From Novosphingobium sp. FSW06-99 (GTDB taxonomy: Bacteria > Pseudomonadota > Alphaproteobacteria > Sphingomonadales > Sphingomonadaceae), in contig NZ_KQ954253.1 of NCBI RefSeq assembly GCF_001519065.1, positions 110,158-174,157 on the forward strand: 64,000 bases of DNA, written 5' to 3'. Positions 41,746-51,419 of this stretch are shown here, piece by piece. The position numbers and the translations under genes were made by a program. Position 1 is the first letter of the stretch, and each line of letters starts with the position of its first letter. The notes beneath the pieces were generated by a model that searched no databases, had not been told where the DNA came from, and worked only from the letters and a program-made list of their open reading frames with translations.

Positions 41746-43530
41746 TCAGTGGTTGTCGCGCGGCAGCCCGCGGGTCTGTGCAATGCGTTGATATTTCTCG
41801 GCGCCTTCCAGAATCATGCCGGTGCTCATGTCGCCGACCACCGCGCGCTGGATTTCCTGCCAGGGGGTCTGGCTGGCCGGATAGGCATAGCCGCCATCGG
41901 CGATCAACGCGGCCTTGCGCCGGGCCAGTTCGTCGGCATCGATCAGCACATCGGCGGTGCCCTTGCGCAGATCGATGCGCACCCGGTCCCCCGTACGCAG
42001 CAGCGCAAGGCCACCGTTCGCGGCGGCTTCGGGGCTGGCGTTGAGGATCGAGGGCGAACCGCTGGTGCCAGACTGGCGGCCATCGCCAAGGCAGGGCAAG
42101 GCATGCACCCCTTCGCGCAGAAGATAGACGGGCGCGCGCATGTTGACCACTTCGGCCGCGCCCGGATAGCCGATCGGACCGGCGCCGCGCATCACCATCA
42201 AAGTGCGATCGGTGATCCCCGTGGCGGGATCGTCGATCCGGGCATGATAGTCCTCGGGCCCGTCAAACACCACCACCGGGCCTTCGAAAGCATCCGGATC
42301 GGCCGGGTCCGACAGATAGCGCTGGCGAAATTCATCGCTGATCACGCTGGTTTTCATCACCGCGCTGTCGAACAGATTGCCCGTCAGCACGATGAAACCG
42401 GCATCCTTGACCAGCGGGTCGGCAAACGGGCGGATCACCTCTCCATCGGCGATCTGGGCGCCGCGACAGTTGTCGCCCAGCGTCCGGCCGTTGGCGGTCA
42501 TCGCGTGTTCGGCGATCAGGCCCTGTTCCATCAACTGGTTGATCACCGCGGGCACCCCGCCAGCCCGATAGTAGTCTTCGCCCAGGTATTTCCCGGCCGG
42601 TTGCAGGTTGACCAGCAACGGCACGTGATAGCCATGCGTCTGCCAGTCTGTCACATCCAGATCGACGCCCATGTGGCGCGCGATCGCCACCAGATGGATC
42701 GGCGCATTGGTGCTGCCGCCGATCGCGGAATTGACCTTGATCGCATTCAGGAATGCATCGCGGGTCATGATGTCCGACGGTTTGAGATCTTCGCGCACCA
42801 TGTCGACGATGCGTTTGCCGGTGTGATAGGCCACTTCCTGCCGGTCGCGATAGGGCGCCGGGATCGCCGCGCTGCCGGGCAGGCTCATGCCCAGCGCCTC
42901 GGTCAGGCTGTTCATCGTGGTGGCCGTGCCCATCGTGTTGCAATAGCCGGTCGAAGGCGCCGACGAGGCCACCAACTGGATGAACTGGGCATCGTCGATT
43001 TCGCCCCGGCTCAGCATCTCGCGGGCTTTCCACACGATCGTGCCGCTGCCGGTGCGTTCGCCCTTGTGCCAGCCGTTGAGCATCGGGCCGACCGACAGGG
43101 CGATCGCCGGAATGTTGACCGTCGCCGCCGCCATCAGCGCGGCCGGCGTGGTCTTGTCGCATCCGATGGTCAGCACCACACCGTCGAGCGGATAGCCATA
43201 GAGCACCTCGACCAGCCCGAGATAGGACAGATTGCGATCGAGCCCGGCGGTCGGGCGCTTGCCGGTTTCCTGGATCGGGTGCACCGGAAATTCCAGCACG
43301 ATCCCGCCCGCCTCGCGAATACCCTCGCGCACGCGCTCGGCCAGCACCAGATGATGCCGGTTGCAGGGGCTGAGATCGCTGCCGGTCTGGGCAATGCCGA
43401 TGATCGGACGGCCCGACCGCAGCTCTTCAAGGCTCAGCCCGAAGTTCAGATAACGCTCGAGATAGAGCGCCGTCATGTCGATGTTGTCGGGGTTGTCGAA
43501 CCAGGCAGAAGAACGCAGCTTGCGGGTCAT
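41746..43530 (-). CDS. IlvD/Edd-family pentonate dehydratase (L-arabonate dehydratase type)
   Basis: A 594-residue iron-sulphur dehydratase that would convert L-arabonate (or xylonate, galactonate) to its 2-keto-3-deoxy acid. The cluster cysteines appear in [23 protein letters not shown] and [13 protein letters not shown]; the active-site region [16 protein letters not shown] and the C-terminal [18 protein letters not shown] and [24 protein letters not shown] are typical of the pentonate branch, as in the Caulobacter XylD and Rhizobium arabonate dehydratases. Overlaps the aldose epimerase gene by 4 nt (ATGA). Position in the operon fits the third step of arabinose oxidation; no lactonase is found in the window. 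Confidence 0.93.
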   Translation of the reverse strand: MTRKLRSSAWFDNPDNIDMTALYLERYLNFGLSLEELRSGRPIIGIAQTGSDLSPCNRHHLVLAERVREGIREAGGIVLEFPVHPIQETGKRPTAGLDRNLSYLGLVEVLYGYPLDGVVLTIGCDKTTPAALMAAATVNIPAIALSVGPMLNGWHKGERTGSGTIVWKAREMLSRGEIDDAQFIQLVASSAPSTGYCNTMGTATTMNSLTEALGMSLPGSAAIPAPYRDRQEVAYHTGKRIVDMVREDLKPSDIMTRDAFLNAIKVNSAIGGSTNAPIHLVAIARHMGVDLDVTDWQTHGYHVPLLVNLQPAGKYLGEDYYRAGGVPAVINQLMEQGLIAEHAMTANGRTLGDNCRGAQIADGEVIRPFADPLVKDAGFIVLTGNLFDSAVMKTSVISDEFRQRYLSDPADPDAFEGPVVVFDGPEDYHARIDDPATGITDRTLMVMRGAGPIGYPGAAEVVNMRAPVYLLREGVHALPCLGDGRQSGTSGSPSILNASPEAAANGGLALLRTGDRVRIDLRKGTADVLIDADELARRKAALIADGGYAYPASQTPWQEIQRAVVGDMSTGMILEGAEKYQRIAQTRGLPRDNH

Positions 43531-44663
43531 TTGGTCACCGATACGCGATAGATCATGATGTGCCGATAGGGGTGTTCGCTATCCACCCGCGCCGAACCGA
43601 ACGATGGCTGGTTGGGCGTATCGGGAAACTTCTGCGGCTCCAGCGCGACGCCATCGCCCATGCGGTACAAGTGCCGATGCTTGCCCTGCACGGTCGCGTC
43701 GAGGAAATTGCCAGTGTAGAACTGCACCCCGGGCTCGGTCGACAACACGTCGAGCGTGCGCCCGGAAACCGGGTCCTCCAGCCGCGCCAACGGCTTTGGC
43801 GTGGCGGTCAGCCCCTGATCGACAACGAAATTGTGGTCATAGCCATGAGCAATGACCAATTGCGCATCGCCGCCATCGCGCAACGAAGCGCCAATGATGC
43901 GGGGCGCGCGAAAATCGAACGGCGTTCCGGCCACCGGGCGCAATTCGCCGGTCGGGATCAGCGCCTTGTTGACCGGGGTGTAGCGGCTGGCGGGTATCGT
44001 CAGCACTTGCCCCATGGCATCGCGTGCGCCGCCTTCGCCCGCCAGGTTGAACAGCGCGTGGTTGGTCATGTTGACGATGGTGGGGCGGTCGGTGGTGGCG
44101 CTGTAGGCGATCTGCAGATCCCCGTCCTCGTCAAGCGAATAGGCGACTTTGACATGCAGTTCGCCGGGATAGCCGCTGTCCCCGTCGGGGCTGACATGGG
44201 TGAACACCACCGAGGCCACTTTGCCCGAAGTCACGCTTTCCACCGTCCACAACTGACGGTCAAAGCCATGCGTGCCGCCATGCAGGCTGTTCGCGCGGTC
44301 ATTGAGCGGCAGCCGATAGACTTTGCCGTCGAGCGTGAACGTGCCCCCGGCAATGCGGTTGGCAAAGCGGCCGACCGTCACACCGAAATAGGTTTCATGC
44401 GCCTCATAGGCCCCGGCATCGGGCAGGCCGAGCACGATATCGGCCGGATGACCGTCACGGTCGGGCGCGATGAATTGCTGCAGGGTGGCGCCATAGGCCA
44501 GGATCCGCGCCGACACCCCATGCGCATTGCTGAGCACGATGGCATCGACAGTGCGACCATCGGCCAGACGGCCGCCATCTTCGCGGTGAGCCTCTGCCGC
44601 CTGCGCCCCGTCCGCCAGCAACGCCAGCGCGCATGCCGCCACCAACCATCCACTCCGATTCAT
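43527..44663 (-). CDS. galM: Exported aldose 1-epimerase
   Basis: A 378-residue mutarotase interconverting alpha and beta anomers of aldoses. Signal peptide [25 protein letters not shown], so it acts in the periplasm, unlike E. coli GalM. Family motifs: [70 protein letters not shown] with a catalytic histidine, and [11 protein letters not shown] near the catalytic glutamate region [15 protein letters not shown]. The start at 44663 lies behind GGGAG. First gene of the arabinose/galactose oxidation operon, divergent from the GH95 gene. It would supply the anomer preferred by the transporter and the dehydrogenase. Confidence 0.92.
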   Translation of the reverse strand: MNRSGWLVAACALALLADGAQAAEAHREDGGRLADGRTVDAIVLSNAHGVSARILAYGATLQQFIAPDRDGHPADIVLGLPDAGAYEAHETYFGVTVGRFANRIAGGTFTLDGKVYRLPLNDRANSLHGGTHGFDRQLWTVESVTSGKVASVVFTHVSPDGDSGYPGELHVKVAYSLDEDGDLQIAYSATTDRPTIVNMTNHALFNLAGEGGARDAMGQVLTIPASRYTPVNKALIPTGELRPVAGTPFDFRAPRIIGASLRDGGDAQLVIAHGYDHNFVVDQGLTATPKPLARLEDPVSGRTLDVLSTEPGVQFYTGNFLDATVQGKHRHLYRMGDGVALEPQKFPDTPNQPSFGSARVDSEHPYRHIMIYRVSVTK

Positions 44664-44696
44664 CACAGGCTCCCACTTTTGCGGTCCGGGTGCATT

Positions 44697-44707
44697 TATA
44701 CTCATAC
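44697..44707 (-). promoter_or_regulatory. GntR-type box upstream of the arabinose/galactose operon
   Basis: GTATGAGTATA on the minus strand, 34 bp upstream of galM. It differs from the GH95 box (44830-44840, same strand orientation) at one of 11 positions. Position close to the start fits a repressor site. Confidence 0.6.
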
Positions 44708-44829
44708 CTTATCGATCACAACACCCCAATCGCAGGCACCGCAGTTCCGCCTCACCTTATTGAAATTGATAATTTATCCCATATTTTTCGAGAAAATTGT
44801 TGCATTTGCTCGCCGATTTTCCAACATCA

Positions 44830-44840
44830 TATACTCGTAC
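44830..44840 (-). promoter_or_regulatory. GntR-type box upstream of GH95
   Basis: GTACGAGTATA read on the minus strand, 23 bp upstream of the GH95 start codon, inside an AT-rich 200-bp divergent region. Together with the galM-proximal box it gives one site per divergent promoter. Confidence 0.6.
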
Positions 44841-44863
44841 CTAATAAAAGAGAGAGGCCGATT

Positions 44864-47206
44864 ATGCGTTTGACCCGGCGGCACTGTCTGGCGGCTGGGG
44901 CCGCAACGCTAAGCGCCCCGACATTGGCGCGAACCAGGCCTGAAACGCCCGCCGATCCGGCGACCTCGGCAGCGCTGCACCGGCTGTGGTACGACCGCCC
45001 TGCCGGGCTCTGGACCGAAGCGCTGGCGGTGGGCAACGGCAGGATCGGCGCCATGGTGTTTGGCGGCACCACCAGCGAACGGCTGCAACTCAACGAAGAC
45101 ACGCTGTGGAGCGGCGGCCCGTACGATCCGGTCAATCCGCGCGCCAGGGCAGCCTTGCCACGCGTCCGTGACCTGCTTGCCCACGGCGCCTATGCCGAGG
45201 CCGAAGCGCTCGCCAATGCGGATGTCATGGCGCAACCGCTGCACCAGATGTCGTACCAGACGCTCGGCGATCTGATCCTGACCATGCCCGGCATCGCGGC
45301 AGTAACGGGATACCGGCGCTCGCTCGATCTGGACCAGGCCGTCGCCAGAACCGATTTTCGCTGCGGCGGCATTGTCTGTACCCGCGAAGTGATCGCCTCG
45401 CACGCACAGCAGGTCATCGTGATGCGGATCACCGCCAAAGGCGGCATGCTGCCCGATTTCCAACTGGCCCTGACCAGCCCGCATCAGAGCAAGTGCACTG
45501 CCGGGGACAGCGGATTGCTGCTGACCGGTCGCGCCGGAGGCGAACAGGGGATTGCAGGCGCGCTGCGCCTTGCCGCGCGGGTGCGCGTGCGCACCGAGGG
45601 CGGCGCGATCCGCCCGCACGGCGCCACGATTACCGTTGCCGGTGCGCGCGCGGCCACCGTAATCGTGGCGATGGCCACCAGCTATCGCGGACCCGATGAT
45701 GTCACCGGCGATCCCGAGGCCATCACGGCGCGGCAGATCGACGCCGCGCTGTCGCTGCCCTTTGCCGCGTTGCGGCGCCGCCACGTGGCCGACCATCGCC
45801 GGTTGTATCGCGCGGCATCGCTCGACCTGCCCGCCGGGCCCGACGCCGCCTTGCCGACCGACCAGCGCATTGTGGCCAACGAAGGGCGCGACGATCCGTC
45901 GCTGGCCGCGCTCTATTTCCATTACGCCCGCTATCTGCTGATCAGCGCGTCGCGGATCGGCACCCAGCCGGCCAATCTCCAGGGCATCTGGAACGACAGC
46001 ACGACCCCGCCGTGGGGGTCGAAATACACCATCAACATCAACACCGAGATGAACTATTGGCCGGCCGACCCGACCGGTCTGGGCGAATGCTTTGAACCCA
46101 TGCTGCGGCTGGTGCGCGAACTCGCGGTGTCCGGCGCGCGCACCGCGCGCACGATGTATGGCGCACGCGGCTGGGTTGCCCATCACAACACCGACCTGTG
46201 GCGGGCCAGCGCGCCGATCGACGGCGCCACCTGGGGCCTGTGGCCAATGGGTGGGGCGTGGCTATGCGTGATGTTGTGGGATCGCTGGGACTATGGTCGC
46301 GATCCCGCCTATCTGGCGGCGATCTATCCCTTGTTGCGCGATGCCTGCCTGTTCTTTGTCGACACGCTGCAGACATCGCCGCGGGGGCTGGTGACGTCGC
46401 CCTCGCTGTCGCCTGAAAACACCCATCCCCATGGCGCCTCGATCTGTGCGGGCCCGGCGATGGATCGCCAGATCCTGCGCGATCTGTTTGCCCGCACCGC
46501 CGCAGCGGCAACGCTGCTGAACCGCGACCCGGATCTGGTGCAGCAATTCCACACGCTGCGCGGCCAACTGGCACCCGATCGCATCGGCCAAAGCGGGCAA
46601 TTGCAGGAATGGCTGGAAGACTGGGACGATGCCGCACCCGAACCCCACCACCGCCATGTGTCGCACCTCTATGCGCTATACCCCAGCCACCAGATCGCCC
46701 CCGATACCACGCCCGAACTGGCGCAGGCGTGCCGTGTCTCGCTCGATCGGCGGGGCGATGAATCGACCGGTTGGGCAACCGCCTGGCGCATCGCCTTGTG
46801 GGCCAGGCTGCGCGATGGCGAGCGCGCCCACCGTATCCTGCGCTTTCTGCTGGGGCACGAACGGACTTATCCCAACTTGTTCGACGCGCATCCGCCGTTC
46901 CAGATCGATGGCAATTTTGGCGGCTGTGCCGCGATGGTGGAAATGCTGATGCAAAGCCGCGAAGGACAGATCGTGCTGCTGCCGGCGTTGCCCACGGCCT
47001 GGCCTGCGGGATCGGTGCGCGGGCTGGTGGCGCGCGGCGGCATCCAGGTCGATCTGCGCTGGGCGCAAAACCGGATGGTCAGCGTCCGGCTGGTCGCCGC
47101 GCGCGATCAGCCATGCCGGATCAGTCTGGGCACAACCGATCGCGCAATCGCGCTGCGCGCCGACCGCCCGGTGGTGCTGACCGGTCCGGAACTTGCCACG
47201 TCGTGA
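44864..47206 (+). CDS. Glycoside hydrolase family 95 (alpha-L-fucosidase / alpha-L-galactosidase)
   Basis: A 780-residue inverting GH95 enzyme releasing terminal alpha-1,2-linked L-fucose (xyloglucan) or L-galactose (complex xylan, some xyloglucans). Tat-like signal: MRLTRRHCLAAGAATLSAPTLA. Domain order: N-terminal beta domain (LWYDRPAGLWTEALAVGNGRIGAMVFGG, LNEDTLWSGGPYDP), then the alpha/alpha barrel (ASRIGTQPANLQGIWND, AHHNTDLWRASAP, VTSPSLSPENTHP with the catalytic glutamate, GDESTGWATAWRIALWARLRDG, FQIDGNFGGCAAMVEMLMQS). Start at 44864 behind AGAGAGG. The stop is 2 bp from the convergent GH8 stop. Substrate choice cannot be made by eye. Confidence 0.93.
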   Translation: MRLTRRHCLAAGAATLSAPTLARTRPETPADPATSAALHRLWYDRPAGLWTEALAVGNGRIGAMVFGGTTSERLQLNEDTLWSGGPYDPVNPRARAALPRVRDLLAHGAYAEAEALANADVMAQPLHQMSYQTLGDLILTMPGIAAVTGYRRSLDLDQAVARTDFRCGGIVCTREVIASHAQQVIVMRITAKGGMLPDFQLALTSPHQSKCTAGDSGLLLTGRAGGEQGIAGALRLAARVRVRTEGGAIRPHGATITVAGARAATVIVAMATSYRGPDDVTGDPEAITARQIDAALSLPFAALRRRHVADHRRLYRAASLDLPAGPDAALPTDQRIVANEGRDDPSLAALYFHYARYLLISASRIGTQPANLQGIWNDSTTPPWGSKYTININTEMNYWPADPTGLGECFEPMLRLVRELAVSGARTARTMYGARGWVAHHNTDLWRASAPIDGATWGLWPMGGAWLCVMLWDRWDYGRDPAYLAAIYPLLRDACLFFVDTLQTSPRGLVTSPSLSPENTHPHGASICAGPAMDRQILRDLFARTAAAATLLNRDPDLVQQFHTLRGQLAPDRIGQSGQLQEWLEDWDDAAPEPHHRHVSHLYALYPSHQIAPDTTPELAQACRVSLDRRGDESTGWATAWRIALWARLRDGERAHRILRFLLGHERTYPNLFDAHPPFQIDGNFGGCAAMVEMLMQSREGQIVLLPALPTAWPAGSVRGLVARGGIQVDLRWAQNRMVSVRLVAARDQPCRISLGTTDRAIALRADRPVVLTGPELATS

Positions 47207-47208
47207 AA

Positions 47209-48723
47209 TCAGCGCGCGCCGGTCGGGGGAATGATGCGGAACTCTCCAGCCAGGTGCATCGTGCTCATGAAATAGAGCATGCCATCGAAATAGCGCTGCT
47301 CGCCCGCCGGTGGCGGCATATCCCACAAAGTCTGCACGAATGTGCGCGCCAGATCGGCGGGGGTTCCGGCCAGCGCGCCCACCGCCGTGGCCGCGACCAT
47401 GCCCGGCGAATGGCGTTGCGACAGCGGCCTGCCATCGAGGGTATAGCGATCGGCAAAGTGATCGATCCCCTGCCCGGTCAGAAACGTCTGGATTGCGGTG
47501 GCCAGCACTTTCTGGCGCGGGTCCTTGTTCCACCATGCCGCATCGACCGACCAGTTGCTGACCGTGCGCCAACTGTCATAGCCGAACGGATAGGGCTGAG
47601 CGTCGTAGGATTTCATCGCGCTGCCATCGAAATAGCTGCGATCGGGGGCAAGCCCGGTGCGCGGATTGGTGACCCGCACGAAATAGTCGCGGCTGACATC
47701 GGCAGCTTCGGCCCAGAACGCGCGATCCTCGACCGGGCCCCAGCGTGACCACAATTCGTAGAACGCGGGCAGATGGTACGACGCATCCGATCCCGGCGTG
47801 TCGATTTCCGCCACGAAGCGCACCATCGGGTGCGCTTCATCGACCATCGGGCCGACCGCCTGTGGCCGGGGCGCGCGCTTTGGCCAGACCCGTGGCCACG
47901 GCTGGCCCGCCGCCCTGGCCGCCGCCGCTTCGGCGCGATTGTTGATGCTGGGCCACGGGGTCGCCGGTTCGACAAATGGTGCGTCGGCGGGATGGACGCG
48001 AAACGGCGGGGTTGCGGTTTCGACCGCATGGTGGCGCATCCGGTGCAGGATCGCATCGGCTTCGGCGCGGTAATCATAGATGCCGGTGCCATTGCCCCAG
48101 CGGTTCGCCGCGAAATAGAGCGCCATGGCATAGTATTCTTCGCCATCCGGCGCAGCGCCGGTGCTGCGCGGGCTGCCATCGGTGCTCATCGACCAGGCAA
48201 AATACCCGTGCGAGGGGTTGGCCGGGTCGGTGATCTGCATATAAGTCTTTGACCAGTTCCACAGCGCGTCGAATTCGCGCTTGTGGTCCAGTTGCACGGC
48301 AATCATCATGCCGTAGCTCATGCCCTCGGTGCGGGCATCGTTGTTGGCCCAATCGGTAATATAGGCCAGCGGGCCATTGGCATTGGCGCCGACTTCGAAA
48401 TAGAGCCGCTGTTCCTGGCCGTCGCCATGGAAATAGGTCTGCCATAACTGTTCGATGCGGGCATGCGTCTGTTGCGGCGAGACCCCCAGCAATTGCGCAA
48501 ACATGTTGCGATAGTGCCCGCTGGCATAGGCCCCCGCGCCATCGCCGGGCCGCCGGTCAAGCGGCCACAGCGGAGCCTCGGCATGGGGCTCGATGCGGAT
48601 CGCCGGTGGCGGGGTCGATGCCTCGCTCACCTGTTTGGCCTGTTGCGCCAGCGCCGGGACAGCAGCCACGCCAAGCATCGCCGCCGCCAGATTTGCCGCA
48701 TGGATCGCCCAAAGCCGGGGCAT
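47209..48723 (-). CDS. Secreted glycoside hydrolase family 8 (exo-oligoxylanase/xylanase-like)
   Basis: A 504-residue GH8 inverting hydrolase. Signal peptide MPRLWAIHAANLAAAMLGVAAVPALAQ. The family's catalytic glutamate is in TEGMSYGMMIAVQLD and the second conserved stretch is GYFAWSMSTDGSP...AAPDGEEYYAMALYFA. The segment EIDTPGSDASYHLPAFYELW matches the reducing-end xylose-releasing exo-oligoxylanase branch, where the aspartate before SYHLP is the base. It would trim xylo-oligosaccharides from the reducing end. A GTG three bases upstream (48726) is the alternative start; either overlaps the stop of the GH3 gene (GTGATG). Fourth gene of the receptor/halogenase/GH3/GH8 series. Confidence 0.9.
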   Translation of the reverse strand: MPRLWAIHAANLAAAMLGVAAVPALAQQAKQVSEASTPPPAIRIEPHAEAPLWPLDRRPGDGAGAYASGHYRNMFAQLLGVSPQQTHARIEQLWQTYFHGDGQEQRLYFEVGANANGPLAYITDWANNDARTEGMSYGMMIAVQLDHKREFDALWNWSKTYMQITDPANPSHGYFAWSMSTDGSPRSTGAAPDGEEYYAMALYFAANRWGNGTGIYDYRAEADAILHRMRHHAVETATPPFRVHPADAPFVEPATPWPSINNRAEAAAARAAGQPWPRVWPKRAPRPQAVGPMVDEAHPMVRFVAEIDTPGSDASYHLPAFYELWSRWGPVEDRAFWAEAADVSRDYFVRVTNPRTGLAPDRSYFDGSAMKSYDAQPYPFGYDSWRTVSNWSVDAAWWNKDPRQKVLATAIQTFLTGQGIDHFADRYTLDGRPLSQRHSPGMVAATAVGALAGTPADLARTFVQTLWDMPPPAGEQRYFDGMLYFMSTMHLAGEFRIIPPTGAR

Positions 48724-51389
48724 CACTTGGGCAGGTCCACGCTGTGCGCCACGTCAAACTGGGTCGACACGGTCGGCAAGCCGCTGTCGGGCTGGCCACC
48801 GCCGATCGTGGCGATGTAGTGCCCGGCAAACACCCGGCGCTGGCCATCGGGGGTAACCGCCGACAGATCGCGCGGGCCGAGGTTCAGCGTGACCGTGCGC
48901 TGTTCGCCCGCCTTGAGCGGCACGCGCTGAAACCCGCGCAGGGCGATGCGTGGCGCGCCAGGGTCTTGCGGCACCCGCAAATAGAGCTGAACCACTTCAT
49001 CGCCATCGCGCGGCCCGGTGTTGCGCACATCGACGCTGACCCGCAGACCGTTGGCGGGATCGCCCGCGATCGCGCTGACCACCGGATTGGCATAGGCAAA
49101 CCGGGTATAGCTCAAGCCATAGCCGAACCCATAGACCGGCTTGCCGGTGAAATAGCGATAAGTCCGCCCGTCCATGCGGTAATCGTCGAACGCGGGAAGA
49201 TCGGCCACATCGCGATAGAACGTGAGCGGCAGGCGCCCGGCCGGATTGGCCTGCCCCGACAGCACCTGCCCCACCGCAAGCCCCCCGCTTTGCCCAGGAT
49301 ACCAGGCTTCGACGATGGCGGCGGCATTGTCGCGTTCCCACGACAGATTGACCGCGCTGCCATTCATCGTCACCACCACCAGCGGCTTGCCCGAGGCTTT
49401 GGCCCGTTCCAGCAGCGCGCGCTGATCGGCCGGCAATTCGAGCGAGGTCTTGTCCCCGCCCGCAAAGCCATCGACTTTGACCGGCATTTCCTCGCCCTCG
49501 AGGTCCGAAGTCAGCCCGACCGCCGCGACGATCACGTCGGCATCGGCAATGCCTGTCGCCAACGCGGCATTGGCGTCGCGCGCAATGCGTTTCCAGATCA
49601 GCCCCGGTCCGGTCGCCAGCTTGCTTTGCGCTTCGAAATGCAGGGGATAGCGCTCACCCTTGCGCAGGTCGACCTCGACCAGTTTGGCCGGTTCTGCCCA
49701 TTGCGAAAAGTGATCGGACTGGACGATCGGTTTGCCGTTCTCTTCGATCGCCCCGGTCAGGCCGGTGAGACCGATCCGATAAGTCCCGGTTTCGGGCGCG
49801 ACGAAATAGCCCGCCCACACCACTTTGTGTACTTCACCGACCTGGCTCAACCCGGCGGCACGGATATCGAGGCCGGGTTCGATGCGGGTGGCTGCGGCTT
49901 GCGTGGCAAACGTGCGTTGCGCCAGCGGTGCAGCGGGGTCCACCGCGTTGAAATAGGTGGCGCGCAGACCGGGTTTGCCGTCGGGCGTGCGAAACACGCT
50001 GTCGGGCGCCGGGTCGCCGTCGGTGATCGATGCGCCGAACGGCACGAGCGTGATGCGCGCCTGCGGCATGGCCTGACGCAGGCCATCCACCACCGAGATC
50101 GGTTTGGCCGACAACGCCGACGAATAGTTCCCGCGCAGCACCCGCGTGGCATCGCCCAACGGCCCGATCACGGCGATCCGCGCATTGGCCCGCAGCGGCA
50201 GCGTTCCGTCGTTTTTCAACAGGACCAGACTTTCCACCGCCGCGCGCAGTGCCTGGGCCTGGTTTTGCGGCGTGCCGATCGCGCCGACCGGAACCGGCGC
50301 GTCATGGCGTTCGGCAAGACCGGGCAGATCGCCATTGCGATAGCGCGCGGAAAACAGCCGGACCAGCGCCTGGTCAAGATCGGTCGTGGTCAGCAGTCCG
50401 CGTTGCAACGCCTCGGCATACCGCGCGCCCAGTCCGGTTGCGCCGCTGATCGTCTGGGTGTTGCATTCGTTGTCCACCCCGGCCTTCATCGCCACGGCCA
50501 CGGCCGAAGCGGCATCGGGCGCATATTTGTGGTGATCGGCAATATCGACCACCGCATCGCAATCCGACACGACATAGCCGGTAAAGCCCCAGGCACCGCG
50601 CAAATGGTCCTTCAGCAGCAAGTCGCTGCCGCAGGCAGGTTGCCCGTCCAGCCGGTTGTAGGCACACATCACCGAGCCCGCCTTGCCCTCGACAATCGCG
50701 GCACGGAACGCAGGCAGATAGGTGTCTTCGATATCATGCGGCGTGGCGAACACGTTGGCGACATGGCGGGTCGATTCAGGACCGGAATGCACCGCAAAAT
50801 GCTTGGGCGTGGAAATGACCAGCGGCAGGTCGGGATCGGGCCCCTGCATGCCGGTGACGAAGGCCACCCCTAGCCGCGCGGTCAGAAAGGGATCTTCGCC
50901 ATAGGTTTCCTGCCCGCGCCCCCAGCGCGGATCGCGAAAGATGTTGATGTTGGGCGACCAGGTGTCGAGCCCCGTGCCGATCGTGCCGAGATGGCCGGTC
51001 TGGCGTCCGAGGGTGTGCAGCGCGCGGTTTTCGACACTGACGGTGCCGGCAACGGCGTGAACAAGATCGGTATCAAAGCTGGCAGCCAGCCCGATCGGTT
51101 CGGGGAAATTGGTGGTCGGCACAGCACCGATCGCGCCATGGAGCGATTCCGTCCACCAGTTGTAGGCGGGAATGCCCAGCCGGGGGATCGCCGGGGCCAC
51201 GTTGACCAGTTGGGCGATCTTCTCCTCGGTGGTCAGCTTTGCGACAAGTGCCGTGGCCATACTGTCGGCGCGTTCGCGCACCGCACTTTGCGCCAGCGCG
51301 GCATTGGCAGGCATGGCCAGTGCCAGGGCAAGACCGGAAACCAGGGCGCGCGAACGCAAGCCGGAAAGCACCGGCCGAGACAGGGACAT
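48723..51389 (-). CDS. Secreted glycoside hydrolase family 3 with PA14 domain (beta-xylosidase/glucosidase-like)
   Basis: An 888-residue retaining GH3 enzyme. Signal peptide MSLSRPVLSGLRSRALVSGLALALAMPANAALA. N-terminal barrel: YNWWTESLHGAIGAVPTTNFPEPIGLAASFD, RDPRWGRGQETYGEDPFLTARLG, TPKHFAVHSGPESTRH, and the nucleophile aspartate in GFTGYVVSDCDAVVDIADHHKY; this wording is that of beta-xylosidases (plant BXL-like branch). The alpha/beta sandwich is interrupted by a PA14 domain (GLRATYFNAVDPAAPL to GPGLIWKRI). Fibronectin-like C-terminus (VRNTGPRDGDEVVQLYL). It lies 30 bp after the halogenase gene and overlaps the GH8 gene, making one operon for xylo-oligosaccharide breakdown. Confidence 0.92.
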   Translation of the reverse strand: MSLSRPVLSGLRSRALVSGLALALAMPANAALAQSAVRERADSMATALVAKLTTEEKIAQLVNVAPAIPRLGIPAYNWWTESLHGAIGAVPTTNFPEPIGLAASFDTDLVHAVAGTVSVENRALHTLGRQTGHLGTIGTGLDTWSPNINIFRDPRWGRGQETYGEDPFLTARLGVAFVTGMQGPDPDLPLVISTPKHFAVHSGPESTRHVANVFATPHDIEDTYLPAFRAAIVEGKAGSVMCAYNRLDGQPACGSDLLLKDHLRGAWGFTGYVVSDCDAVVDIADHHKYAPDAASAVAVAMKAGVDNECNTQTISGATGLGARYAEALQRGLLTTTDLDQALVRLFSARYRNGDLPGLAERHDAPVPVGAIGTPQNQAQALRAAVESLVLLKNDGTLPLRANARIAVIGPLGDATRVLRGNYSSALSAKPISVVDGLRQAMPQARITLVPFGASITDGDPAPDSVFRTPDGKPGLRATYFNAVDPAAPLAQRTFATQAAATRIEPGLDIRAAGLSQVGEVHKVVWAGYFVAPETGTYRIGLTGLTGAIEENGKPIVQSDHFSQWAEPAKLVEVDLRKGERYPLHFEAQSKLATGPGLIWKRIARDANAALATGIADADVIVAAVGLTSDLEGEEMPVKVDGFAGGDKTSLELPADQRALLERAKASGKPLVVVTMNGSAVNLSWERDNAAAIVEAWYPGQSGGLAVGQVLSGQANPAGRLPLTFYRDVADLPAFDDYRMDGRTYRYFTGKPVYGFGYGLSYTRFAYANPVVSAIAGDPANGLRVSVDVRNTGPRDGDEVVQLYLRVPQDPGAPRIALRGFQRVPLKAGEQRTVTLNLGPRDLSAVTPDGQRRVFAGHYIATIGGGQPDSGLPTVSTQFDVAHSVDLPK

Positions 51390-51419
51390 ACAGTTTCTCC
51401 ATTCCAGGTTTGATGCGCG

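Noticed and set aside
48606..50873. A 755-codon open frame antisense to GH3
   Set aside because: Shadow of the GH3 gene; no family features.
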